A program made the translations under genes and the position numbers. The notes beneath the pieces were generated by a model that saw nothing but the letters and a program-made list of their open reading frames with translations, did no database searches and was not told the origin of the DNA. Positions 17,173 to 26,700 of a stretch of DNA of 64,000 bases are shown one piece after another. This stretch comes from JAJECS01 sp965262745 (GTDB taxonomy: Bacteria > Chloroflexota > UBA11872): assembly GCA_965262745.1 (NCBI GenBank), contig OZ253558.1, positions 2,604,001 through 2,668,000 of the forward strand. Reading direction: 5' to 3'. The stretch's first letter is position 1. Each line of letters begins with the position of its first letter.

Positions 17173-17988
17173 CTAGTGGACTGTCTTAATTGCGTTGTCC
17201 ACGCCGTCGATCATCTGCTCAACCTCATCAGCCGTCGGCTCTCGGCGGTCCTTGTGACTACAGAGGTTGCGGATGTCCGCGAGGGCCTGAATTCTGCGCT
17301 CGACAGGAAGGTCGATCACTCCACTTTCTCGCAGGCTCCGCAGCAAGTTAGCAATTGTGGACTTTTTATTCTGATAGGTGACTGAGTGAGAAGCGCACAC
17401 CGACTGCAAGTGTGATTCCAGGACTACCCCTGCAACAGCCCCAGCGGCCCGGAGGTGACGGTTCGCATGCAGATGACGCGCGGCGTCGAGCTCGGAGTCG
17501 AAGAATTCGGCCTGGACAACACCGCGAATATCTGCAAGAACCGAATCGAGTGGGACTCGTGTAGCCTCGAGAATAGCGAGTTGATATCCCAGCTTTCGGC
17601 GTACGATATTAGAGTGGTTAAACTGTGCTACTTGGTGACCTATATGGTTCACTTGCCGGCACGTTATATCGCTCAGATAATGCCGTATTCCGTACTCGAG
17701 ACTTGACTTTGGACTTGCTGTTGAACCGTTGCCCGGATCGTACAAAGCGCGAAATTCAGCGATCCGCTCAGGCGCGACACGTTCAATCACGCGCGCCGCT
17801 TCGGTGTACCACATCTGGTAGCGAGTTTCCGGGATCGTATCAGGACGAGCTTCACTGTGGTATTCGGCATCATGTGCGGCTCGAACATCCGACACGATCG
17901 ACTGGCCTTCTGCCACCAGTTCGTCAAGGCGCTCCGCAATGACGGCAGTTGCTGATCTGAGAGCAAATGGTTGTTGGCTACCGGCCAA
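17173..17988 (-). CDS. HEPN-type protein with RX4H motif
   Basis: 271 residues from a TTG at 17988, chosen because AAGGAG lies 9 bases upstream; the frame stays open to 18540 but the extra part is low-quality Arg-rich sequence. The C-terminal 110 residues are helical (LHANRHLRAAGAVAGVVLES, then STIANLLRSLRESGVI) and end with ADIRNLCSHK, in which R-NLCS-H fits the RX4-6H catalytic motif of HEPN ribonucleases. DUF4145-like proteins share this end. The N-terminal half has MWYTEAARVIERVAPERI, common in phage-defence or toxin contexts. Sits next to the toxin-antitoxin-like pair, convergent with it, with lower G+C than neighbours. Confidence 0.6.
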   Translation of the reverse strand: MAGSQQPFALRSATAVIAERLDELVAEGQSIVSDVRAAHDAEYHSEARPDTIPETRYQMWYTEAARVIERVAPERIAEFRALYDPGNGSTASPKSSLEYGIRHYLSDITCRQVNHIGHQVAQFNHSNIVRRKLGYQLAILEATRVPLDSVLADIRGVVQAEFFDSELDAARHLHANRHLRAAGAVAGVVLESHLQSVCASHSVTYQNKKSTIANLLRSLRESGVIDLPVERRIQALADIRNLCSHKDRREPTADEVEQMIDGVDNAIKTVH

Positions 17989-18322
17989 GGCTGGAATCTC
18001 CTTACGGCTCAGTGATCGGTGTAGGTGAATTGGACCGGCCTTCAGCCTACTCAACCCCGTCCGCGCATACCCGCTGCTGCGTTGCGTTCCACGTTCGAAC
18101 TTCGCCGTTTGGCGTTGCTGGGGGACGGCTTCGGCAGCGCGGCGGCGGTGAAGGTGGGTCCGGCGGTGATGGCGTCGAGGAGGTCGCCAGCCCATTCCCG
18201 TCATTCCCTTAACCGCGAGACGGAGGTGAGGCTGCAAATCAGGGCCGTCGCAACGCCTATACTCGGGCTCCCGTGAACGCCCTCGCCACCGCTCGCCGTG
18301 CGCCGTTGGACGAGCCGATTCC
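17989..18322. other. Intergenic stretch of 334 bases with a possible promoter
   Basis: Between the HEPN gene (minus) and the epimerase (plus). TATACT at 18258-18263 could be a -10 box for the epimerase operon; no good -35 is seen at 16-18 bases. The stretch also contains 'cccgtcattccc' (about 18186), a fragment of the hairpin repeat that recurs near other gaps. No RNA gene recognised. Confidence 0.35.
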
Positions 18323-19282
18323 ATGAGGGTGCTCATCACGGGCGCGGCCGGCATGTACGGCATCACGCTCACGCGTCGCCTCCTGGCCGACGATCCGCGC
18401 GCCGAGGTCATCGGTGTCGACGATTTCTCGCGCGCGTACCCCGGCCCGGACCCGCTGACCCTTGAGGCGGCGCGCTCCGACCGCTTGACGGTCGAGCGGG
18501 GCGACTTCGCTGACTTGTCAACGGCGCGGCTGGAAGCCATGGCGCCCGACGCCGTTGTGCACTATGCGGCCCGGATCTCGGTCCCGGAGTCCATGGACGA
18601 TCCCGCCGGCTATTTTGCCGTCAATGAGCAGGGCACATTTCGCCTTGCCCACGCCATTGCCGGCATGCGGCGTCCGCCCCTGCTTGTCTACGCCTCATCG
18701 CCCGAGGTCTACGGCGCCCCCGTGCGCGTCCCGATGGACGAGGAACATCTGCTCCAGCCGCGGTCGGTCTACGCCGCCAGCAAGGTGGCGGCCGAGATGC
18801 ATTGCCTGGCCGTGCACCGCTGGTGGGGGCATCCGGTCGTGGTGATCCGCAACTTCAACACGTTTGGCCCCCATCAGAACCTCGTCGGCTATCCCGCCGT
18901 CATCCCCGCGTTCATCGTCCGCGCGCTGCGTGATGAGCCGCTGCACGTCGAGGGCGGCGGGGCGCAGACGCGCGACTTCATGTACATCGACGACGCGGTT
19001 GACGCCTATGCGCGCGTGCTCGCCGCCGGCCCGCGGTTGGCGGGATCCGTCTTCAACATCGGTACCGGACGCCAGACGCCGATCCGAGACGTCGCCGATC
19101 TCGTGGTTCGCGTGACCGGCTCCAAGAGCTCCGTGGAAGTCATACCCGGACGGCGCAGCGACCTGCCGGCGCTGTGCGCCGACACCGGACGCATCGAGCG
19201 CGAGCTCGGCTGGCGGGCCGAGACGCCGCTGGCCAACGGCATTGCGCGCATGGCGGCCTGGCTGCGCCAGGTCAACGCGTGA
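18323..19282 (+). CDS. NAD-dependent epimerase/dehydratase (extended SDR)
   Basis: 319 residues. Rossmann start MRVLITGAAGMYGITL, then VIGVDDFSRAYPG and the substrate/catalytic segments VVHYAAR, YASSPEVYGAP and the Tyr-x-x-x-Lys pair in VYAASKVAAE. The C-terminal end (GGGAQTRDFMYIDDAVDA, then NIGTGRQTPI and ELGWRAETPL) is the UDP-glucose/GDP-sugar epimerase type. Probably remodels a nucleotide sugar for envelope polysaccharide. Its stop TGA overlaps the GTG start of the next gene (GTGA). Confidence 0.9.
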   Translation: MRVLITGAAGMYGITLTRRLLADDPRAEVIGVDDFSRAYPGPDPLTLEAARSDRLTVERGDFADLSTARLEAMAPDAVVHYAARISVPESMDDPAGYFAVNEQGTFRLAHAIAGMRRPPLLVYASSPEVYGAPVRVPMDEEHLLQPRSVYAASKVAAEMHCLAVHRWWGHPVVVIRNFNTFGPHQNLVGYPAVIPAFIVRALRDEPLHVEGGGAQTRDFMYIDDAVDAYARVLAAGPRLAGSVFNIGTGRQTPIRDVADLVVRVTGSKSSVEVIPGRRSDLPALCADTGRIERELGWRAETPLANGIARMAAWLRQVNA

Positions 19283-20238
19283 GCGCGCTCGTCACCGGCG
19301 GCGCCGGCTTCATCGGGCGGCATGTGGTGGCCGAGTTGCTGCGGCGCGGGGAGTCGGTGCGCGTGCTCGACGACCTGTCACGCACGCGCTCCGGGAGCCT
19401 CAGAGCCTTCGCGGACGATCCGGCATTTCTCGGCCTGGCCCAAGCGGATGTCACTGAACCCGCTGCCGTCGACGCTGCCGCCGTGGGCGTGGAGGTCATC
19501 TACCACCTCGCGGCGGACGTGGCCGTCGGCGCGAGCGTGCGCGACCCATCCGCCGCCGTGCGCGCCAACGTGCTGGGCACGCTGGCCGTGGCCGAGGCCG
19601 CCAACCGCTGGGGCCTGCGCCTAGTTCTGGTGAGCACGTGCCACGTCTACGCCGCGGCCGACGAGCCGCTCGACGAACACGCCCTGGCGGTTCCCGCCTC
19701 TCCCTACGCCGCCTCCAAGCTCGCCGCCGAGGTCATCGCCCAGAGCTACGCGCGGACCTACGGATTGCGTCTCACCACGGTGCGGCCGTTTAACGTCTAC
19801 GGCCCCTGGCAGCGCGACGACGCCGAGGGCGGCGTTGTCGCGCGCTTCCTGAGCCGCGACCTTGCGGGCCGGTCGGTCGAGGTGCACGGTGACGGCGCGC
19901 AGACGCGGGACTTCGTGTACGTGGAGGACTGTGCGCGCGGCATCGTCGACGCGGCGATCGAGGCGGCGGTGGGACGAGTCCTGAATCTCGCCTCCGGCGC
20001 CGAGACATCGATCGCCGACCTTGCGAGCCTTATCACTGGCGACCCCAAGCGCGTCCGCCGCGTCCCGCACCCACACCCCGAGGCTGAGGTCGCGCGCTAC
20101 ATCGGCAACGCGGCGCTGGCCCGCGCGGAGCTTTGCTGGGAGCCGCGCGTCGACCTGGCCGATGGGCTCGCGCGGACGCGCGCGTGGTTCGCCCACCACG
20201 CCCGAAGCGCGGCCGAGCCACGCCCTATGATGGGCTAG
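19279..20238 (+). CDS. NAD-dependent epimerase/dehydratase (extended SDR), second copy
   Basis: 319 residues from a GTG that overlaps the upstream stop; an upstream in-frame extension to 19174 is rejected. Start is ALVTGGAGFIGRHVVAELL, then VRVLDDLSRTRSGSL, YHLAADVAVG, VSTCHVYAA, the catalytic SPYAASKLAAE and VRPFNVYGPWQ, with GDGAQTRDFVYVEDC and LNLASGAE at the end. Distant paralogue of the preceding gene (same fold, about the same length, modest identity), so the two may act on successive nucleotide sugars. Translationally coupled. Confidence 0.9.
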   Translation: MSALVTGGAGFIGRHVVAELLRRGESVRVLDDLSRTRSGSLRAFADDPAFLGLAQADVTEPAAVDAAAVGVEVIYHLAADVAVGASVRDPSAAVRANVLGTLAVAEAANRWGLRLVLVSTCHVYAAADEPLDEHALAVPASPYAASKLAAEVIAQSYARTYGLRLTTVRPFNVYGPWQRDDAEGGVVARFLSRDLAGRSVEVHGDGAQTRDFVYVEDCARGIVDAAIEAAVGRVLNLASGAETSIADLASLITGDPKRVRRVPHPHPEAEVARYIGNAALARAELCWEPRVDLADGLARTRAWFAHHARSAAEPRPMMG

Positions 20239-20269
20239 GCGGCCTCGCCACCCCGCATAACGTTCCTTC

Positions 20270-20869
20270 GTGCCCCGCGTTTCGACGCTGGCTGGACCGC
20301 CGCCCTGGACGTTGAATACCGCATCGCCCGAGGAGCAACTCGACGCACTGATTGAAGCCGCCATGCGTCTCGATCGCGAGGCGTTCGGTGAGCTGTACCG
20401 TCTCTTTGCGCCCAAAATCCAGCGATTCGTCGCCTATCAGACCCGCGATCGCGTCCTGGCCGAAGACCTGACGAATCAAACATTCATCCGGGCGATGGAC
20501 GCCATCACGCGCTACGAGCACCGCTCGACCGGCGAATTCACGGCCTGGTTGTACCGCATTGCCAAGAACGTGGTGGTCGACCACTGGCGCGCGTCGCGTG
20601 ACACGGTGCCGCTGGAAGAGGGCTTGCTGGCCAACCCGGCCGACACGCTGGACTCCCAGTTCGATGCCATCGCACGGCGGGAGGAGCTGCGCAAGGCCAT
20701 GCGGCACCTCACGGACGATCAACGCGAGGTCGTGACCTATCGATTCGCGCTTGGCATGAGCCACGGCGAGATTAGCCGGCTGATGGGGCGTAACGAGCCG
20801 GCTGTGCGCGCGTTGCAATTTCGGGCGATAGCCACGCTGCGCAACGTTCTTCTGGGGGATCCCGCATGA
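20270..20869 (+). CDS. ECF-type RNA polymerase sigma factor
   Basis: 199 residues from a GTG. Region 2 is DREAFGELYRLFAPKIQRFVAYQTRD with LAEDLTNQTFIRAMDAITRY, and FTAWLYRIAKNVVVDHWRASR. Region 4 is LRKAMRHLTDDQREVVTYRFALGMSHGEISRLMGRNEPAVRALQFRAIATLRN. No region 1.1 or 3. Its stop overlaps the start of the next gene (ATGA), which is a DUF5667 protein, so the pair is a candidate sigma/regulator module. Confidence 0.9.
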   Translation: MPRVSTLAGPPPWTLNTASPEEQLDALIEAAMRLDREAFGELYRLFAPKIQRFVAYQTRDRVLAEDLTNQTFIRAMDAITRYEHRSTGEFTAWLYRIAKNVVVDHWRASRDTVPLEEGLLANPADTLDSQFDAIARREELRKAMRHLTDDQREVVTYRFALGMSHGEISRLMGRNEPAVRALQFRAIATLRNVLLGDPA

Positions 20870-23169
20870 GCACCGAGTTGCAGGCTGCCTTTGAGGACAG
20901 CCTGGATCGTGTGCAGCGCGGCGAGGCCTCGCTGGATCAGGTGCTGCGCGATCACCCCGCAAATGCCGAGGCGCTGCGTGAATTGTTGGTGGTCGCGCTC
21001 GACCTGCAGGCCATGGCGCCGCCGCCGATGACGCCCGTCGAGATGGCCCGAGGGCTGGCGCTGATGGACCTCGAGCTGCAGCGCCGGGCTGCCGCGCCGC
21101 CTCAGCCCCGCCCCTCGCTGTGGGATCGGCTGATGCCGCGCCTGCCGCGTCTGGTGCCCGTGCGCGTGGCCGGCGTCATTGCCGCGATCGCCGTGGCGCT
21201 CGTGGCCTATGGCGGCGTCACCCTCGCCGCCGTCAACAGCGGCCCCGGCAGCGCGCTCTATGGCTATCGCTTGTCCCTGGAGGAGTTGACCGTCGCCTTC
21301 GTCGCCGAAGATGAGCGCGCGGCCCTCTACCTCGATCACGCCGAGGCGCGGCTGCGTGATATCGAGCAAACGGCTCCCGGCGGTGATATGACGGCCGTTC
21401 AGCACGCCATCGACGCCTATCGGGACTCGCTCCGCAAGGGCGTGAGCGCGCTCGGTATCGCCAGCGCGGCCGCCGGGCCCGCCGATCGTGAGAATGCCGC
21501 CTCGGTCGTCGCCGCCTTCCGCAGCCGCTTGCGCGACCACCAGACGCGCTTCGATGGGCTCACGCAAGCCTCGGCTCCCAACGTGCGCGAGCCGATCGCC
21601 TTTGCGAGCCAATCGGCTGATGAGGGTCTCCTCGACGCGAAGCGAGGCGCCAACCTGGATCTGTTGCCCACCGCGACCCCGGAGGTTTTCGCATCGGCCA
21701 CCGAGCCGCCGACGCCCTCTGCTGCGCCCTCACCGCCCACGGCAACCGCCGCGCCCGCCCCGGCGCCCACCGCCGAGCCGTCTCCACCGCCGGCCGCGAC
21801 GGCGACGCCACCGCCGTCGCCGTCGCCCACTCCATCTCCGGTCACGCCCTCGCCTACCGCCGCTCCCACTGCTGAGGCGCCCACGCCGCCGCCGGTCCAA
21901 GGCAGCGTCGCCGACCACGAGACCGTGCTGGTCGGGCGGCTCGATGCAAGGGATGACGCGCAGATCCTCGTCTCCGGCATCAGCGTGCGGCTGCCTGGCA
22001 GGGACGAGCCGCCGGCGCAGGTCGACGAGACCATCGAGATAGGCGACTGGGTCCAGGCCGCCGCCGTGCTGGACAACGAAGGACGGCTGCGCCTGTTGAC
22101 GCTGGGATTCGCGCCGCCCGCACCTGAGCCGACGCCAGAGGCGACGTCCACACCGGAGCCAACCGAGACCCCGATACCGACCGAGACGCCGACACCGGAA
22201 ACGACGCCTACGCCGGAGCCACCGGAAACCACGCCACCGACCGAGACGCCGGCACCGGAAACCACTCCCACGCCTGAGCCAACCGATGCCCCGGCACCGA
22301 CCGCGACACCGACACCAGAAACGACGCCTACGCCGGAAACCACACCCACGCCCGAGCCAACGGAAACCCCGTCGCCCGCGCCGGAAACCACGCCGACGGC
22401 CGAGCCGACGGAGACCCCGGCACCGACGGAGACGCCAACACCGGAATCCACGCCGACGCCGGAGCTAACCGAGACCCCGGCACCAACGGAGACCCCAGCG
22501 CCGGAAGGCACCCCCACGCCTGAGCCGACGGAGACCCCGACGCCGACCGAGACCCCAGCGCCGGAAACCACGCCCACGCCTGAGTCAACGGAGACGCCCA
22601 CGCAGACGGACACGCCCACACCGGAGCCAACCGAGACCCCGGCACCGACCGCGACGCCAACGCCGGAAACCTCGCCCACGGCCGAGCCTACGGAGACGCC
22701 CACGCAGACGGACACCCCAGCACCGGAAGGCACTCCCACGCCGGAGCCAACCGAGACGCCCACGCCGGAAGCCACACCCACACCGGAGCCGACGGAAACT
22801 CCGACGCCAACCGAGACCCCGGCACCAACCGAACCCCCAACGCCGGAAGCTACACCGGAGCCAACCGCCGAAGGGGATGGCGACGGCTCAGAGACTCCAG
22901 GGGAACGCCTGCCCACGCTTGTGGGCGTTGTTCAGAGCGTCGACCAAGCCTTGCTGCGGGTTGGCGGCATCGACTTCCGGTTGCCGGACGGCGACTCTGC
23001 CGTGGTGCCGAGCGGCGTCGAGCCGGGCGCGGTCGTGCGGATCACCTACCGGGTTGACGCGACGAGTGTCGACGGCCCGCTGCTCGTGGTCGTGATGGTC
23101 GAAATCGTTTCGCTGCCGACCCAAGAAGCAGCGGCGGGCACGGGGGCGTTGCCACCGCCGGCGGGCTAA
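20866..23169 (+). CDS. DUF5667-type membrane protein with long Thr-Pro repeat and two OB-like domains
   Basis: 767 residues. Residues 1-90 are helical and cytoplasmic. A transmembrane helix at about 100-122 (VAGVIAAIAVALVAYGGVTL) is followed by the DUF5667 region (PGSALYGYRLSLEELTVAFV, about 127-255). Next is a Pro/Ala/Thr stretch, then a small beta domain (about 340-415, LVGRLDARDDAQILVSGISVRLP), a 250-residue tract of TP(T/E)PE-type repeats (about 417-665) and a second similar beta domain (about 680-750, LVGVVQSVDQALLRVGGIDFRLP). The two beta domains match each other (a DUF5666/OB-like pattern). Coupled to the sigma factor, so it is likely its membrane-bound partner, perhaps sensing at the cell surface. 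Repeat tract is prone to length change. Confidence 0.75.
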   Translation: MSTELQAAFEDSLDRVQRGEASLDQVLRDHPANAEALRELLVVALDLQAMAPPPMTPVEMARGLALMDLELQRRAAAPPQPRPSLWDRLMPRLPRLVPVRVAGVIAAIAVALVAYGGVTLAAVNSGPGSALYGYRLSLEELTVAFVAEDERAALYLDHAEARLRDIEQTAPGGDMTAVQHAIDAYRDSLRKGVSALGIASAAAGPADRENAASVVAAFRSRLRDHQTRFDGLTQASAPNVREPIAFASQSADEGLLDAKRGANLDLLPTATPEVFASATEPPTPSAAPSPPTATAAPAPAPTAEPSPPPAATATPPPSPSPTPSPVTPSPTAAPTAEAPTPPPVQGSVADHETVLVGRLDARDDAQILVSGISVRLPGRDEPPAQVDETIEIGDWVQAAAVLDNEGRLRLLTLGFAPPAPEPTPEATSTPEPTETPIPTETPTPETTPTPEPPETTPPTETPAPETTPTPEPTDAPAPTATPTPETTPTPETTPTPEPTETPSPAPETTPTAEPTETPAPTETPTPESTPTPELTETPAPTETPAPEGTPTPEPTETPTPTETPAPETTPTPESTETPTQTDTPTPEPTETPAPTATPTPETSPTAEPTETPTQTDTPAPEGTPTPEPTETPTPEATPTPEPTETPTPTETPAPTEPPTPEATPEPTAEGDGDGSETPGERLPTLVGVVQSVDQALLRVGGIDFRLPDGDSAVVPSGVEPGAVVRITYRVDATSVDGPLLVVVMVEIVSLPTQEAAAGTGALPPPAG
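22116..22866 (+). repeat. In-frame imperfect tandem repeat coding Thr-Pro-Glu tracts
   Basis: About 750 bases of degenerate short repeats (units of 9-30 bases built from acgccg, accgag and ccggaa) coding TP(T/E)PEP(T)ETP. It extends the linker between two beta domains of the DUF5667 protein. Copy number is likely to vary between strains and may be mis-assembled from short reads. Confidence 0.85.
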
Positions 23170-23309
23170 CGGTCAGCGCGCGCCTAACCGCGCGGATTCC
23201 GCTCCGGCCCAGAATCCTGGCGAGTCACGAACTTCCAGACTCTTCCGGACTATTGGGCGGACACGACTAGGTTCGACGTAGGCGGCCATTTGGCAGCCGG
23301 AATGTCCGT

Positions 23310-23660
23310 CTAGCCGACCCATCCCAGGGCGCCGACCGCCACGGCGATCAAGAATCCCAAGCCCAATCCCAGGACGCCAACCGCGGCGATGCGGACCGTT
23401 GAGCGCCATCCCATCTCCCGCTCGATGTGGGCGAGACGCTGGCTCATGGCCTTGAACTGCCGCTCATCTTCCGCGAGGCGTGTCTGAAGCTGCGTCAGGG
23501 CAAGCGCGTTCAGCCGCGGCAACTCGGCGGCCTCCCGGTCACCGACGGCGCCCGCCTCTGGCGGTGCCGTCAGGCGTTGTGGCAATTGCTCGATGACGCC
23601 AGCCAGCACGCGCTGCGTGATCTGCTGCAGCACGGCGCGGGTGAGAAACGATGCGGCCAT
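23310..23660 (-). CDS. Small protein with coiled coil and C-terminal membrane helix
   Basis: 116 residues. A helical N-terminal segment (ASFLTRAVLQQITQRVLAGVIEQLPQR) leads into a coiled coil (about 55-85, LTQLQTRLAEDERQFKAMSQRLAHIERE) and one transmembrane helix at the end (IAAVGVLGLGLGFLIAVAVGALGWV). No family recognised. It follows the giant DUF2298 gene on the same strand by 45 bases, so it may be the last gene of the birA operon. Confidence 0.6.
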   Translation of the reverse strand: MAASFLTRAVLQQITQRVLAGVIEQLPQRLTAPPEAGAVGDREAAELPRLNALALTQLQTRLAEDERQFKAMSQRLAHIEREMGWRSTVRIAAVGVLGLGLGFLIAVAVGALGWVG

Positions 23661-23705
23661 GAGGCCTCCTTCACGTACCGTCGGATTCTAGCCGCTGCGG
23701 TTGAC

Positions 23706-26700
23706 CTAGCCCCATGGCCGTGACGTGGGCGCTCCCGGCACGGGCGTCACGCGATAGATCCTGACGTCGCCGTGGGCATACGCCGGCGTCACGCCCATTT
23801 CGCCCATCTGGTCGAACTTGGTCAGCGCCGGACCCTCGAACTGGGCGCGCTCCAACGCGCCGATGTAGATCAGATCCACGTGATAGCGGTCCAATAGCGC
23901 CCGCGCGCGGAGGGGATCGTGGGTGGCGAAGAGCTCCTGCATGTCGTCCAGCCGGGCGTCCACCGCGTGCACGTAGCCCCAATGCTGTTGTCGCGTATGC
24001 CAGTCCCACCCGACCACCGCCGGCAGGCCGGTGTACACCGACACGCGCCCGCCCCAGCGATAGATCGTCGTCGGGGCTTCGACGACCGTCGGCGCGCCCG
24101 CCACGTTCTCTCGCAGCCACGTCAGCGCGCGCAGGTCGGACGTCAGGCTGATGCGCCGCCCTTCGTCCCGGATCTCGCCGTCATTGAGAAAGGCCTCGCC
24201 GTCCAGCGTCGCGGGCAGCTGCTGGATGCGCAGACCGAGCTTGTGCGGGGTCGCCGCCACCGGGTAGATCAAGGCCACGGCGACGAGGCCGGAAAGCACC
24301 GCGATCCATCCGGCACGCAGCGCGATGGGCCAACCCCATCGTCCCGCCCAAAGGATGCGCGCGACCTGCGGCAGGGCGACCGCCGCCCCGAGGCCGGCGA
24401 GCACCCACGCTTGCAGGTGCGACTTGAAGACGGTATTGAGCCGGCCAATGTCGTCCCGCACCGCCACAACCTCCGGCACCGCCGTGAGCAGCGCCGCGGC
24501 GGCGAAGCACGCCAGCGGAACCAGGACATGCGGCCGGTCGCGCGCGTGCCATGCCGCGAGGCCAACCGTTCCCACGAGGCCCGCGAGCAGTATCCGCGCG
24601 GACCAGGGCTCCGCGCCCCAAATCAGCGCCGCCGCGAGTGCCACGGTGGACAGCAGCGCCACCACGGCAGTTGCCGCGGTGCGCGCGTCTCGTGCGCGCA
24701 GCCGAGCGGCCACGAATGGCGCGGCCGTCGCGCCTGCCAGCGTGAGCACGATGGCGGTCGGCAATCCGAAGATGAGCAGCCACTGGAAGGCCGGCGTGGT
24801 CTGAGGCGTGGGCGTCACGCCGCCATAGAAATCCACGTAGTGCTGGTGGTACGGCAAGAATAAGAGGTGGCTGGTCGCCGCCAGGCCGACCGCGACGGCC
24901 GCCGTCAGGCCAACGATGTTCCGCCCGCGCGCGGCATCCGCTCGCCACAGGCCGTAGGCCAGCGCGGCCATGGTCACGACCAGGTAGGTCGGAAAGTCCC
25001 ACGGGTTGGTGACACGGTGCAGCCCCAGCACCAGCGCCTGAAATGCCAGGACGGCAGCCCAGGAGGACCAGGGAGCGGACGCGCCCCGCCGCCGCCGCTC
25101 TCCCAACGCCACCAGGGCCAGCGCGCCTAAGAGCGCAGCGGCCGTCGCCGCCAGGTTCATCAGGTGCGGGTGCAGATCGCCATAAATGAACGTGAACCAC
25201 GGAAACTCATTGACGGTGTCCGGGATGACCCGCGTCGGCGCCCAGAAGTCGTAGTCGGCGGTCAGGTCGCCGCCGATGGTGGCTGGTATCTGCGCGAGGA
25301 CGCTCCACCCGGACGTCGGGTCGAATGCGTGGTTGGCCGAGATCTCGGCGATCTGCACGGCTGACTGCAAGTTGCCGGCCACGACGACCAGCAGCACCGC
25401 CGCGGCGCCCACGAGCCCGGCTCGCCAGCCCGGTTTTCGCAGCAGGGCCCACACGCCGTGTCCCACCGCGAACACTGCCGCAACCATGGCCGCCGCGAAG
25501 CCGGCGAGCGCCAGGTTGTAGGCCGTGCCGGGAGGCACGCCCAGGACCTTGCTCAGCGCCGCCGTGGGCACGTGCCCGAAGTAGTAGTAATTCAGGTGCC
25601 CGCCGGCGTACCACGGATCGTGCGGCGGGAACGCTGGCGACCTGATCACGGTGTTGAGATGGGCGTAGTCCATCGGTTTCTCACCGCCGAACACCGGATG
25701 CCACAAGTCGGGGTTGGCGGCGCGCAGCGCCAGAAACCCGGCCCACGCGCCCAGGAACACCCCTTCGACGACGAGGGCGGACTTCAGACGCGGACGCAGC
25801 TCGGCCCAGACGTTGCGGCGGCGGGGCCACGCGGCGGCGGAGACCAGCGCGAGCGCGCCGGCGCCGCCGATGATGCTCGGCGTGTCGAAGGTCGCGAGCT
25901 GCACGCTTGCCAGCCACCACGCGGGCAGCACCGCCAGCGCCGGCGCAAGAACCCGCGCGGCCGCATAGCCGGCGTCCGGCAGCACGCCCAGCGCGCGACC
26001 CAGCAGCGGCCACAGCGCCAGCGTGAGCCCCAGCCCCACGCCATACCACGCCAAGATGGCGGGCCAGCCCTCCAGCGGACGTTCCCGATATACCGCGGGC
26101 CAGACGGCGTCGCGGCGCACCGTGGCTGCGGCCTCCGAGGTCAGGTGAATCGGCGCGGCTTGCGCGACTTTCGGCAGCACGGGCACGGCCCCGCGTTCAT
26201 CCACGTCCGCCAGGCTTGCGGCCACCGGCTCGGCGACGTGGGGCGCGTCGCGCAAAAACACCGATACGCGGGGATGGTCGTAGACCGTGAATGCCTCTTC
26301 GGCGCTTGCATCGTCGATGGCCCACGGACCCAGCGTCGGCCGCGATTCGAACTCGGCGGCCAATCGGAACCCGAGCGCTTCGTCCCAGAGGGCCTCGTAG
26401 TAGCGGCCTGCCAGCGGGTAGCGCTGGGGCATGCGTGGGATCGAGCCCGCCCCGCGGTCGCTCGAGACCACCAGCACGTCGGCCGCGCTGAGCGCCTGGA
26501 TCAGATGCACTCGTTTGTCGGCGTCCTCGCGGTCGAAGACGCGCAGTTGGGCATAGCTATACCGGTCATGCGGCAGCCCGGGCAGCCCCAGCGGCAGTTG
26601 ATCGTCCCAGTGCTCGGTCAGCACGCGCGCGCCGGCGGGCACGTTGGCATGGATCCAGGCCGATGCCTCCACGCGCGGATGCTCGCGGGTGTAGATCTGC

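Noticed and set aside
17989..18540. N-terminal extension of the HEPN gene
   Set aside because: Arg/Ser-rich, overlaps the epimerase start, and the TTG at 17988 has an AAGGAG site.
22116..22866. Repeat tract considered as a CRISPR array
   Set aside because: Units are in frame, degenerate and without unique spacers; they code TPEP tracts.
21417..22916. 499-residue minus-strand ORF with GVGVSVGSG repeats
   Set aside because: Mirror of the Thr-Pro repeat tract on the other strand; looks like a PE/PPE-type protein only by composition.
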